This document shows, piece by piece, positions 1 to 6,248 of a stretch of DNA of 8,155 bases. Position 1 is the first letter of the stretch. Every line of letters begins with the position of its first letter. The notes under the pieces were generated by a model. It was given only the letters and a program-made list of their open reading frames with translations. It was not told the origin of the DNA and did not search any database. The stretch is taken from positions 1 to 8,155 of the forward strand of contig JBEKLQ010000139.1 in the NCBI GenBank assembly GCA_050010115.1. The letters are read 5' to 3'. This DNA is from JAKACA01 sp050010115. GTDB taxonomy: Bacteria > Actinomycetota > Acidimicrobiia > Acidimicrobiales > Bog-793. Position numbers and translations under genes: made by a program.

Positions 1-49
1 CCGTGACCGTCGGCAGCTTCCCAGCCGGGTCGTCGCCGCCGTCTGCCAC
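1..49 (-). CDS. N-terminal fragment of an unidentified protein (runs off left edge)
   Basis: Only 16 codons are present, reading MADGGDDPAGKLPTVT from a GTG at 49-47 and continuing beyond base 1. The case for a real start is the perfect AAGGAGG Shine-Dalgarno sequence at 65-59 with a 9-nt spacer, one of the best ribosome binding sites in the window. The gene lies on the same strand as the upstream serine hydrolase, whose stop is at 138, leaving an 88-base gap that contains a GC-rich hairpin. The two may or may not be one transcript. Sixteen acidic, low-complexity residues do not allow a family assignment, so no function is offered. It could be a chance SD-GTG pairing, because the plus strand is also open for short stretches here. 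Confidence 0.45.
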   Translation of the reverse strand, partial: MADGGDDPAGKLPTVT

Positions 50-58
50 CGTCCCGTG

Positions 59-65
59 CCTCCTT
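59..65 (-). promoter_or_regulatory. Strong ribosome binding site for the left-edge gene
   Basis: The minus strand reads AAGGAGG, a full match to the anti-16S consensus, followed by 9 nt and then GTG at 49. This site is the main reason for calling the partial gene at the left edge. Confidence 0.5.
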
Positions 66-114
66 GTCGCCGTCGTACGGACCGGCTGATCGTAACCCTG
101 GGCCTCGCTACTGC

Positions 115-136
115 GCCGGCGCCGTCGTCCGCCGGC
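115..136 (-). terminator. GC-rich hairpin directly after the serine hydrolase stop
   Basis: GCCGGCG at 115-121 and CGCCGGC at 130-136 form a perfect 7-bp stem with an 8-nt loop. It begins one base past the hydrolase stop codon (138-140) on the minus strand. No T-run follows, so it is not a canonical intrinsic terminator. In a GC-rich genome it may still stall RNA polymerase, stabilise the 3' end, or be a chance repeat of the self-complementary GCCGGC. Confidence 0.3.
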
Positions 137-137
137 T

Positions 138-1265
138 TCACGAAAACGGCACCAGGTTCCCCACACGGTTGGCGATGCTGACGGTCCGCCGGCCCTGGCG
201 CAGCGGGTTGGCGTCGAGACCATTGGTCAGGTAGCAGAACGAGACATCGGAATCCGGGTCCGCGAAGGCGATCTGGCCACCCGCGCCCCCGTGCCCGAAG
301 CTACGCGGCGACATCGTGTGCCCGAAGCCCCGCATTGCCGCGTCACGGCCTTCGCCGGCGATCACCAGCCCGAGCGTCCGGTTCGACGTCACGTGGGTGA
401 GCGGGTCAGGCAGCGAGCCATGGATCTCGCGGGTGCCGGCCGCAAGAACGGCGGGATCCCACAGGCCACCGGGGTTGTGCAACAAGGCTTGGTAGTACAT
501 CGCCATGTCCGCCGCCGTCGAGATGCCACCGCCGCCCGGCACGCCGAGTGAGCGGACCTCGGGGAGGTTGAACCCGATGAGCGCAGCCTCGGTCACCTCG
601 CCCTGCAGCACCTCGAGCGTCAGCCCGGGCATGCCGTAGATCGCCTCCAGCTCCTCGCTCGTCGGAGGCTCGCCACAGACCTCGAGGTTGTTGATGTCCC
701 CTTGCCGCTCGGGCCCGACGCCGAGCTCGAAGCGCTTCAGCCCGAGCGGAGCCAGCAAGCGCTCAGAGATGAACGAGCGGTAGTCCATCCCGCTCAAGCG
801 CTCGATCAGCTCGGCGATCACCCAGTGGGCCGACGTCGCGTGGTACTCGAACCTCGTGCCCGGCTCCCAGTTGAGTCGCCACGAGGCGAACCGCGCGAGC
901 CGAGCTTCCCGGGTCCGGTCCGTCATCAAGTTGAGCGGCGCCTGAGGAAACCCACCCTCGTGCAACAACAATTGCCTCACCGTGATCACGTCCTTGCCGT
1001 TGGACCCGAATTCGGGGATCAGCTCCGCCACCCGATGGTCGAGGCTCACGGAGCCGTCGGCCAGCAGCAGCCAGAACGCGCCGACCACCACGGCCTTCGT
1101 GCAGGAGAAGATGACATAGCGGCTGTCCGGGGCCGCTGCCCCGAACGTCTCGTACGCCACGAGCTCGTCCCCCTGTGCCACCGCCACCTGGCAGGAGGGC
1201 AGCAGGCCCTCGTCCACCTCTCGGTGGCAACGCTCGATCAATGCCGCAAGCGCCTCGGTGTCCAT
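138..1265 (-). CDS. Beta-lactamase-fold serine hydrolase / family VIII-type esterase
   Basis: This 375-residue protein belongs to the beta-lactamase-related serine hydrolases (class C / family VIII esterase / penicillin-binding-protein-like). Visible motifs are S54-C-T-K57 (SxxK, nucleophile and general base), Y141 in YHATS (the class C Tyr-motif position), and H325-G-G327, which replaces the KTG box as in many esterases of this group. The length fits the family. The start is ATG at 1265, because the protein aligns sensibly from there (MDTEALAALIERC) and a GGGAGG Shine-Dalgarno lies 12 nt upstream; the reading frame stays open to 1403 but that extension overlaps the divergent gene. There is no signal peptide or TM segment, so it is predicted to be cytoplasmic. 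A promiscuous esterase or amidase role is more likely than drug resistance; the substrate cannot be read from the sequence. Confidence 0.9.
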   Translation of the reverse strand: MDTEALAALIERCHREVDEGLLPSCQVAVAQGDELVAYETFGAAAPDSRYVIFSCTKAVVVGAFWLLLADGSVSLDHRVAELIPEFGSNGKDVITVRQLLLHEGGFPQAPLNLMTDRTREARLARFASWRLNWEPGTRFEYHATSAHWVIAELIERLSGMDYRSFISERLLAPLGLKRFELGVGPERQGDINNLEVCGEPPTSEELEAIYGMPGLTLEVLQGEVTEAALIGFNLPEVRSLGVPGGGGISTAADMAMYYQALLHNPGGLWDPAVLAAGTREIHGSLPDPLTHVTSNRTLGLVIAGEGRDAAMRGFGHTMSPRSFGHGGAGGQIAFADPDSDVSFCYLTNGLDANPLRQGRRTVSIANRVGNLVPFS

Positions 1266-1274
1266 GGCCGCACC

Positions 1275-1302
1275 GTACCTCCCTCGGCGTACCTCCCTCG
1301 GC
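1275..1302. repeat. Perfect 14-bp tandem duplication that doubles an RBS
   Basis: GTACCTCCCTCGGC occurs twice back to back, at 1275-1288 and 1289-1302, with no mismatch. Read on the minus strand each copy contains AGGGAGGT, so the serine hydrolase at 1265 has two tandem Shine-Dalgarno sequences, at spacings of about 12 and 26 nt. Only the proximal copy is at a usable distance. The distal copy lies just before the RBS of the divergent methyltransferase gene. Confidence 0.85.
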
Positions 1303-1306
1303 ACCC

Positions 1307-1311
1307 GGGAG
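1307..1311 (+). promoter_or_regulatory. RBS deciding the methyltransferase start
   Basis: GGGAG at 1307-1311 lies 9 nt before the ATG at 1321. The alternative ATG at 1333 has no Shine-Dalgarno sequence, and the further upstream ATG at 1258 would sit inside the divergent hydrolase gene. A TATGCT at 1320-1325 could act as a -10 box for a leaderless message starting at 1333, but no -35 element accompanies it. Confidence 0.5.
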
Positions 1312-1320
1312 CTCCAACCT

Positions 1321-2784
1321 ATGCTCGGCGCCATGTCTGAGGCGGCTGGCCGACCCGGGGGGCCTGCGGTTGGCGGGCGGCGCAAGCGCCAGCCCACAGC
1401 CACCTCGACGTTCGGGTCGGGGAGGCGTGAGGCGCACGACGCGTCGGGTTTCTATGGGAGGTTCAGCCCGCCCGAGCTGAGCGACAGCACCGAGCTCGGC
1501 ACCGCCACGGTCGTCGACCAGGTGATACAGGCCGACGCTCGCCACATGACAGACGTCGCCGACGGCTCCGTCGCCCTCGTCGTCACCTCGCCGCCGTACT
1601 TCGCCGGCAAAGACTACGAGCTCGAGCTCGGACGGGACGGCGTGCCGGCCACCTACCTCGAGTACCTGGGCCTGTTGCGCGATGTCTTCCGGGAGTGCAA
1701 GCGGGTGTTGGAGCCGGGCGGTCGCATCGCCGTCAACGTGGCCAACCTCGGCCGGAGGCCGTACCGCTCGCTGTCGGCCGACGTCGCCGGCATCCTGCAG
1801 GACGACCTCGGGCTGCTGCTGCGGGGCGAGGTCATCTGGTGGAAAGGGCGGGCGGCCGGGGGGTCCTGCGCGTGGGGCACGTTCCAGAGCCCGGCGAACC
1901 CGGTACTCCGCGACGTGACCGAGCGGGTCGTGCTGGCGAGCAAGGGGCGTTTCGATCGGGCACTGACGCCGGCCCAGCGCATCGAGATCGGTCGCCCGTC
2001 CCTGGCCACGATCACGCGTGACGAGTTCCTCGAGGCGACGACCGACGTCTGGGAACTACCCACCGAGAGCGCCACGCGCGTGGGGCACCCGGCGCCCTTC
2101 CCGGTCGAGCTGCCGAAGCGGCTGATCGAGCTCTACACCTACGAGGGCGACATCGTGCTCGACCCGTTCTGTGGCTCGGGCTCGACGGCGATCGCGGCGG
2201 TCCGTACCAAGCGCCACTACCTCGGTTATGACACCGACGCCGGCTACTGCGAGGCGGCCCGGCGCCGGATCGCCGGCGAGGCTGACCCCGTCGGCTCGGC
2301 GGTGCAGCTCGAACTGGCGACACCACCGCTCGTTGCAGGAGGCCCGACCGAGGTGGCATTGAGCGAAGGCCGGCAGGCCAAGGAAGTAGCGGCGATCCTG
2401 CTCGGCGAGTGCGGCTTCACCGACATCAGACCCCGTGTGCGCGTGCCCGGAGCCGGCCTCGAGGTCGACCTCGTCGCCCGGGATCGAGCCGGTGCCGCCT
2501 GGGCTTTCGACGTCTGCGGGACGTTCACGTCGGGGCACCGTGGGCTGCGCCAGGTCGACGTGCTGTGGCGCGCTGTCGGCAAGGCGTCGGTGCTGGCGGC
2601 CACCGGGCACGGGCCGTTCGTGGTCCTCACCACCGGATCGCCACCACGAGGCAGTGCTGCGGCGAAGGCGCTCAGAGCGGTGACCGGCGGCGGGCGGCCG
2701 ATCCGTGACGTGATCGAGCTGCTCGACTCGTCGGGCCAGGCTCGCCTCGGCGTTTACGCCGCCGGTGGCGCCGTCGCAGGCTAG
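1321..2784 (+). CDS. Beta-class DNA methyltransferase (N4-cytosine or N6-adenine) with nuclease-like C-terminal extension
   Basis: The product (487 residues) transfers a methyl group from S-adenosylmethionine to an exocyclic amino group in DNA. The catalytic motif IV T89-S-P-P-Y93 precedes the SAM-binding motif I D281-P-F-C-G-S-G287, the order of the beta class; G255-H-P-A-P-F-P261 is the motif X-like segment before it. TSPPY is commonest in m4C enzymes but does not exclude m6A. Residues 1-45 are low in complexity and probably disordered. From about 355 to 487 a second region begins with a helix (RQAKEVAAILLGECGF) followed by E381-V-D383 and F396-D397-V-C-G400, the spacing of a PD-(D/E)XK nuclease core with Cys399 where Lys is expected. 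No restriction gene is adjacent, so it looks like an orphan methylase. Start chosen at 1321 by its RBS; 1333 is possible. It is divergent from the hydrolase and convergent with gpsA. Confidence 0.92.
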   Translation: MLGAMSEAAGRPGGPAVGGRRKRQPTATSTFGSGRREAHDASGFYGRFSPPELSDSTELGTATVVDQVIQADARHMTDVADGSVALVVTSPPYFAGKDYELELGRDGVPATYLEYLGLLRDVFRECKRVLEPGGRIAVNVANLGRRPYRSLSADVAGILQDDLGLLLRGEVIWWKGRAAGGSCAWGTFQSPANPVLRDVTERVVLASKGRFDRALTPAQRIEIGRPSLATITRDEFLEATTDVWELPTESATRVGHPAPFPVELPKRLIELYTYEGDIVLDPFCGSGSTAIAAVRTKRHYLGYDTDAGYCEAARRRIAGEADPVGSAVQLELATPPLVAGGPTEVALSEGRQAKEVAAILLGECGFTDIRPRVRVPGAGLEVDLVARDRAGAAWAFDVCGTFTSGHRGLRQVDVLWRAVGKASVLAATGHGPFVVLTTGSPPRGSAAAKALRAVTGGGRPIRDVIELLDSSGQARLGVYAAGGAVAG

Positions 2785-2809
2785 GACCTGGCCGCCTGGC
2801 TCCCTAGCC
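2779..2809. terminator. Inverted repeat between convergent stops, candidate bidirectional terminator
   Basis: GGCTAGG at 2779-2785 pairs perfectly with CCTAGCC at 2803-2809, leaving a 17-nt loop. The left arm contains the TAG of the methyltransferase (2782-2784) and the right arm contains the TAG of gpsA (2806-2804, minus strand). The two convergent genes are only 19 bases apart and this is the only secondary structure in the gap. There is no T-run on either side. Confidence 0.4.
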
Positions 2810-3793
2810 CGGATCGGCCTCGTGGCCGGCGGGGCGAAGGCCGAAGTAGGCGTCGATCGCTGTCATCTGGCCCTCGATGACACGCTGGATGACGCTGCAG
2901 ATCGGCATCTCGACGCCGTGCCGAGTAGCGAGCTCCATGGCGGTGCTGGCGGTCTTCACGCCCTCGGCGACCATCGTCATCTCGGCGAGGATGTCGGCCA
3001 GCGGGCGGCCCATCCCCAGTTGCTCACCCACGTGACGGTTGCGGCTCTGGGGGCTCATGCAGGTGGCCACGAGGTCGCCCACCCCCGCCAGGCCGGCGAA
3101 CGTCTGCGGCTCCCCTCCGAGGGCGACACCGAGGCGCGTGAGCTCCGCCAAGCCCCTGCAGATGACCGCCGCCCGGGTGTTGTCGCCGGCGCCGAGCCCT
3201 TCTGCCATCCCGGCCGCGATGGCGACCACGTTCTTCAGTGCGCCGGCGACCTCGCAACCAATCACGTCGTGATTCGTGTAGACACGGAAGAGCCCGCGGC
3301 TCAACACCTCCTGCAGAGCGCGTGCCACCGTCAGGTCCTTTGTTGCGATCACGCTGGCGGCGGCTTGGCCGGCCATGATCTCCTTGGAGAGGTTGGGCCC
3401 GCTCAACGCGGCGGCTGGATGCCCGGGCAGGAGCTCGATGATCACCTCGGTCATCCGCTTGAGCGTCCCCACCTCAAGACCCTTCGTCAAACTGACCACA
3501 GGCACCCACGGCCGCACGTAGGGGGCCGCCTGCTGGAGGACGTCCCGGAAGCCGTGGGAGGGGACGCCGACGATCACGACGTCGGCATGTGCCACGGCCT
3601 CCTCGATGTCCGCCGTCGCCGCCAGCGACTTCGGCAACGAGAAACCCGCCAGGTACCGCTCGTTCGTCTTCTTATCCTGGATCTCGGCCGCCAGCACAAG
3701 GTCCCTCGCCCAGAGCGTGGTCGGGTGGTGCCGTGCGGTCAAGGAGGCGATGGTCGTGCCGAATGACCCTCCTCCGAGAACGGTTACACGCAT
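2804..3793 (-). CDS. gpsA: Glycerol-3-phosphate dehydrogenase [NAD(P)+]
   Basis: This is a 329-residue cytosolic GpsA, which reduces dihydroxyacetone phosphate to sn-glycerol 3-phosphate, the backbone precursor of phospholipids. The order of motifs is diagnostic: the dinucleotide-binding G7-G-G-S-F-G12 directly after the first beta strand, S101-L-T-K104-G-L-E, S131-G-P-N134, the catalytic-lysine segment A186-L-K187-N, G203-D-N-T-R207 and G239-D-L-V-A-T-C245. Length is normal for the family. The start is ATG 3793, where the Rossmann strand begins as in all family members; the frame is open upstream to 4375 but that portion is antisense-frame shadow of the transporter gene. No Shine-Dalgarno precedes the ATG and a hairpin ends 6 nt before it. 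It lies 41 bases after the MFS gene on the same strand, so co-transcription is likely. Confidence 0.97.
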   Translation of the reverse strand: MRVTVLGGGSFGTTIASLTARHHPTTLWARDLVLAAEIQDKKTNERYLAGFSLPKSLAATADIEEAVAHADVVIVGVPSHGFRDVLQQAAPYVRPWVPVVSLTKGLEVGTLKRMTEVIIELLPGHPAAALSGPNLSKEIMAGQAAASVIATKDLTVARALQEVLSRGLFRVYTNHDVIGCEVAGALKNVVAIAAGMAEGLGAGDNTRAAVICRGLAELTRLGVALGGEPQTFAGLAGVGDLVATCMSPQSRNRHVGEQLGMGRPLADILAEMTMVAEGVKTASTAMELATRHGVEMPICSVIQRVIEGQMTAIDAYFGLRPAGHEADPG

Positions 3794-3799
3794 GGCGTC

Positions 3800-3821
3800 A
3801 CGGCGCCGACGGTAGCGCCGT
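3800..3821 (-). other. Hairpin immediately upstream of gpsA start
   Basis: ACGGCGC at 3800-3806 and GCGCCGT at 3815-3821 form a perfect 7-bp GC-rich stem with an 8-nt loop. On the minus-strand transcript it sits in the 41-nt MFS-gpsA spacer and ends 6 nt before the gpsA ATG. It occupies the place where a ribosome binding site would be. It could limit gpsA translation, weakly terminate the MFS transcript, or be incidental. Confidence 0.4.
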
Positions 3822-3834
3822 TGGCTGGTCGCCG

Positions 3835-5121
3835 TCAGGCGGCGCGGCCGAGGGGGAGCCGTAGCCGCGTCTGCAGCTGGCGCCGGAAGACCCAGGCCAC
3901 CGCGCCACTCAGCACCGCGAGGCAGGCAACCACGGTGAGGGCCATGATCACGTGCGGGCTGGCGGACCCGGTCAGGGCTCCGGCGGCGAGGGGACTGATG
4001 ACCGACGTGGTCGCCCAGACCGCTTGCAGGAAGCCCATCACGACGCCCACTCCGATACCCATGCGGTCGGCACCCTGGGCCGCCAACGGATAGCCGATAC
4101 TCCACAGCACGGACCGTGCGATCGCGGCCCCGCACAGCACCGCAGTCATTGCCAGCGGTCCGGAGCGGAGCACCCCCGGGGTGAACGCGAGAGCGGCCGC
4201 AGCGATGGCAATGAAGATCACCCTGGAGCGCACGAGACGCGACCCGATGGATGACGTCGTCATGCTGCCGATCACGAACACGGCTGCCGCAGCAGACAGG
4301 ACGAAGCCGATCGCGCCGGTCGAGATGCCGTCGGCGTGCAGCTCCACCGGGACGAGCAGGTAGCTCACGCTCCAAGTCAACCCGGCGGCCATGACTGCCG
4401 CGGTCGCGGCGACGATCTCTCGGTTGCGCAGGATGCCACTGACTGAATGACGGAAGCCCGACGACTCAGCAACGATCGCCGCGCTCGGCAGACGCATCAC
4501 CATCATCACGATCGTGACACCGGCGAGGACGACAGCCCCCACGAGAAACGGCGCCGCCAGCCCGACGACTTGTGCCAGCGATCCGGCCAGCAGTGGGCCG
4601 ACGATCCCGCCAAGGCCGGAGCAGGCCACGGTCCCGCCCAGTCCGGAGCCCTCCGGCGACACGCCGGCGAGCCATGCCAGACCGGCGGTCCACACGATGC
4701 CGTACCCGGCGCCGAACAGGAGCCGGGAGAGCAGGAGCACCGAGAAGCTCGGCGCGAACGCCTCGGCCAGCATTGCAATCGCCATCAGCCACCCGGCTGC
4801 CACCGTGAGCCGCCGGGCACCGAAGCGGTCCGCCAACGCACCCGCAGGTAGCGACACGGCCACGGTCGACAAGGCGGTGGCCGCCAACAACATCCCCTCC
4901 TGGAAGCCCGACAGGCCGAAGCGCCGGGCGTAGGTGGGGAGTAGCGGGACGATCGCCATCTGGAAGCTGGAACTGGCGAGAACGAGAGCATAGATTCCGA
5001 AGCGGAGCGGTCGCAGCCCGCCAACGCTTTGTCTCGGTGTGTTGTTGCCAGGAGAGCTGCTCAGGTCGCTCGGGCTGTCCACGGCAGCCGGGTCGATCGT
5101 GTCAGTCGTCGTTGTCGCCAT
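3835..5121 (-). CDS. Major facilitator superfamily transporter (12 TM, drug/sugar efflux-like)
   Basis: The 428-residue product is an inner-membrane secondary transporter. After a hydrophilic N-terminal tail (1-35), hydrophobic segments fall at about 41-60, 76-96, 107-123, 128-152, 163-187, 190-209, 234-258, 266-288, 300-315, 321-342, 353-382 and 389-411, matching the 12-helix MFS plan. The loop between helices 2 and 3, G94-A-L-A-D-R-F-G-A-R-R, is the MFS motif A signature. A central cytoplasmic loop lies at about 210-233. The start is ATG 5121; the RBS is weak. The gene diverges from a LysR regulator with a 106-base intergenic region, the usual arrangement for an inducible exporter or uptake system and its regulator. 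The substrate cannot be inferred. gpsA follows after 41 bases and may be transcribed with it. Confidence 0.93.
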   Translation of the reverse strand: MATTTTDTIDPAAVDSPSDLSSSPGNNTPRQSVGGLRPLRFGIYALVLASSSFQMAIVPLLPTYARRFGLSGFQEGMLLAATALSTVAVSLPAGALADRFGARRLTVAAGWLMAIAMLAEAFAPSFSVLLLSRLLFGAGYGIVWTAGLAWLAGVSPEGSGLGGTVACSGLGGIVGPLLAGSLAQVVGLAAPFLVGAVVLAGVTIVMMVMRLPSAAIVAESSGFRHSVSGILRNREIVAATAAVMAAGLTWSVSYLLVPVELHADGISTGAIGFVLSAAAAVFVIGSMTTSSIGSRLVRSRVIFIAIAAAALAFTPGVLRSGPLAMTAVLCGAAIARSVLWSIGYPLAAQGADRMGIGVGVVMGFLQAVWATTSVISPLAAGALTGSASPHVIMALTVVACLAVLSGAVAWVFRRQLQTRLRLPLGRAA

Positions 5122-5170
5122 GGTCTTGTGCTCGTGCCCGCTCGTGTCTCGATCTCAGATTGCCACCTGC

Positions 5171-5200
5171 TTGACCAGTTTCGTCATATCATCTTAATAT
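5171..5200 (+). promoter_or_regulatory. Sigma70-type promoter for the LysR gene
   Basis: TTGACC at 5171-5176 matches the -35 consensus at five of six bases. TAATAT at 5195-5200 follows after 18 nt and keeps the T1, A2 and T6 positions of the -10 box. Transcription would begin near 5207, giving a leader of about 20 nt before the ATG at 5228. This stretch is conspicuously AT-rich against its GC-rich surroundings. No equally good promoter was found for the divergent MFS gene. Confidence 0.6.
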
Positions 5201-5201
5201 G
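5185..5201. promoter_or_regulatory. LysR-type operator, ATAT-N7-ATAT within a palindrome
   Basis: CATAT at 5185-5189 and ATATG at 5197-5201 form a 17-bp inverted repeat with a 7-bp centre. It contains T5187-N11-A5199, the LysR-family recognition core. It lies in the divergent LysR/MFS intergenic region and overlaps the -10 box of the LysR promoter, the geometry of negative autoregulation, while being 64 bases upstream of the MFS start, consistent with activation of that gene. Binding is inferred. Confidence 0.6.
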
Positions 5202-5227
5202 CCAGTAATGGGTGTTAATCGGAAGAG

Positions 5228-6160
5228 ATGAGTGCGTTACGATCAATCTGGTCGATCACACCGGGAGTGGATCTGCGTGGGCTGCGGGCGGTGCTCGCGG
5301 TAGCGGATACCGGTTCCTTCCGGCGGGCGGCGACCGAGCTCGGCTATACGCAGTCGGCGTTGTCACATCAGGTGGCCAACGTCGAGAAGGCGCTCGGGCG
5401 GCCACTGTTCACCCGTCCCGGTGGCCGCGGCCAGGTGAAGCTCACACCGGTGGGTGAGGCCGTATGCCGGCGTGCCCGGCGGGCCCTCTCGGAGGTGGAG
5501 GCGATCGGTGCCGACGCCGAGGAGGCCGAGCGGACCGCCAGGGTGCGAGTTCGAGTTGGCGTCTCGCAGACGACCGCGGCGGAGGTCATGCCGTCTGCGC
5601 TGCGGGCGTTCCGCGAGGACCATCCGGGCGTCGAGGTCGCCCTCTCCGAATACGAGAGCTTCGAGGCTGTGGCAAGCGCATTGGGGCGGGGGCGGCTGGA
5701 GTTGGGTTTTGCCCACAATCCCACGCCGGATGATCGGGTCGAGTCAGTGCCGATCCTCGACGACGCCTGGGTGATCCTCACCCGTCGGGACAGCCCGATC
5801 GCCGAGCTCGACCGCCCGAGCTTCGACGTGCTCGACGGGCTCGACGTCGTCGCCTGGAACCGGAAGTGGCAAGTGCAGGCCGAGCTCGAAGATGCCTGGA
5901 TGCGCCGGGGAATCGCACCGCGGATCGTCTACCGCACCGACGACAACCTCGCCCTGCAGCGGCTCGTGGCGGCTGGCCTCGGGCACGCTTGCATCGGCCG
6001 CCTCGCTGCCAGGCGGGCGATCGATGCGTCGTTGGTGTGGTTGTCGCCGAAGGAGTTTCTCGGGCCTCGGCAGATAGCGCTGTGCTACCCGCGCAACCGG
6101 CCGCTCAGCGCCACAGTGGCGGCGCTCATGACGGCCATCCGAGCCCAGGCGACTCAGTAG
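5228..6160 (+). CDS. LysR-family transcriptional regulator
   Basis: This 310-residue protein has the two-domain LysR plan. Residues 15-75 hold the winged helix-turn-helix (S30-F-R-R-A-A-T-E-L-G-Y and T41-Q-S-A-L-S-H-Q-V followed by L55/G57-R-P-L-F-T-R), then a linker helix to about 104. Residues 105-305 form the periplasmic-binding-protein-like effector domain, starting V107-R-V-R-V-G-V-S. The family binds DNA as a tetramer and responds to a small co-inducer. It is divergent from the MFS gene and presumably controls it and itself through the palindrome at 5185-5201. ATG 5228 is preceded by GGAAGAG directly abutting the codon, a tight RBS; GTG at 5267 is an alternative that would still leave the whole HTH. 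The ligand is unknown. Confidence 0.95.
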   Translation: MSALRSIWSITPGVDLRGLRAVLAVADTGSFRRAATELGYTQSALSHQVANVEKALGRPLFTRPGGRGQVKLTPVGEAVCRRARRALSEVEAIGADAEEAERTARVRVRVGVSQTTAAEVMPSALRAFREDHPGVEVALSEYESFEAVASALGRGRLELGFAHNPTPDDRVESVPILDDAWVILTRRDSPIAELDRPSFDVLDGLDVVAWNRKWQVQAELEDAWMRRGIAPRIVYRTDDNLALQRLVAAGLGHACIGRLAARRAIDASLVWLSPKEFLGPRQIALCYPRNRPLSATVAALMTAIRAQATQ

Positions 6161-6172
6161 GCGCTGGCGGGG

Positions 6173-6193
6173 GCCGGCCTGACGGGGGCCGGC
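6173..6193 (+). terminator. Stem-loop after the LysR gene
   Basis: GCCGGCC at 6173-6179 and GGCCGGC at 6187-6193 give a perfect 7-bp stem with a 7-nt loop, starting 12 bases after the LysR stop. The same stretch is also an 11-bp direct repeat, CGGGGGCCGGC, at 6168-6178 and 6183-6193. There is no T-run. It lies in the 88-base gap between the convergent LysR and GH3 genes, so it may serve as a terminator for the LysR transcript. The rest of that gap shows nothing recognisable. Confidence 0.4.
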
Positions 6194-6248
6194 TGCGGTC
6201 GCTGTCACGACGCCTTCCCCGCGCCGACGGTCGCGCTCCACTGATAAC

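Noticed and set aside
138..1265. Antibiotic-resistance beta-lactamase
   Set aside because: The third motif is HGG rather than KTG, there is no signal peptide, and the sequence fits the broad esterase/hydrolase relatives; resistance cannot be claimed.
1258..1320. Upstream extension of the methyltransferase frame to ATG 1258
   Set aside because: It would overlap the start of the divergent hydrolase; the RBS at 1307-1311 supports ATG 1321.
702..1340. 212-codon plus-strand open frame antisense to the serine hydrolase
   Set aside because: It mirrors a protein with clear SxxK, Tyr and HGG motifs, is rich in Arg/Pro/His as expected of a high-GC shadow frame, and has no recognisable domain.
763..1545. 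260-codon minus-strand frame spanning the hydrolase start and the methyltransferase N-terminus
   Set aside because: It is a frame-shifted shadow of the hydrolase with Arg/Gly/Ala-rich low-complexity sequence and crosses into the divergent gene.
1653..2784. A complete restriction-modification system
   Set aside because: Only the methyltransferase is present; neighbours are a hydrolase and gpsA, and the nuclease-like tail lacks the catalytic lysine.
2765..3766. 333-codon plus-strand open frame antisense to gpsA
   Set aside because: gpsA on the opposite strand carries every family motif; the antisense translation is His/Arg/Gly-rich with no domain, and long antisense frames are expected at this GC content.
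3794..4375. N-terminal extension of the gpsA frame by 194 codons
   Set aside because: GpsA begins at its Rossmann strand (MRVTVLGGGSFG); the upstream translation lies in another frame of the MFS gene and looks like shadow sequence.
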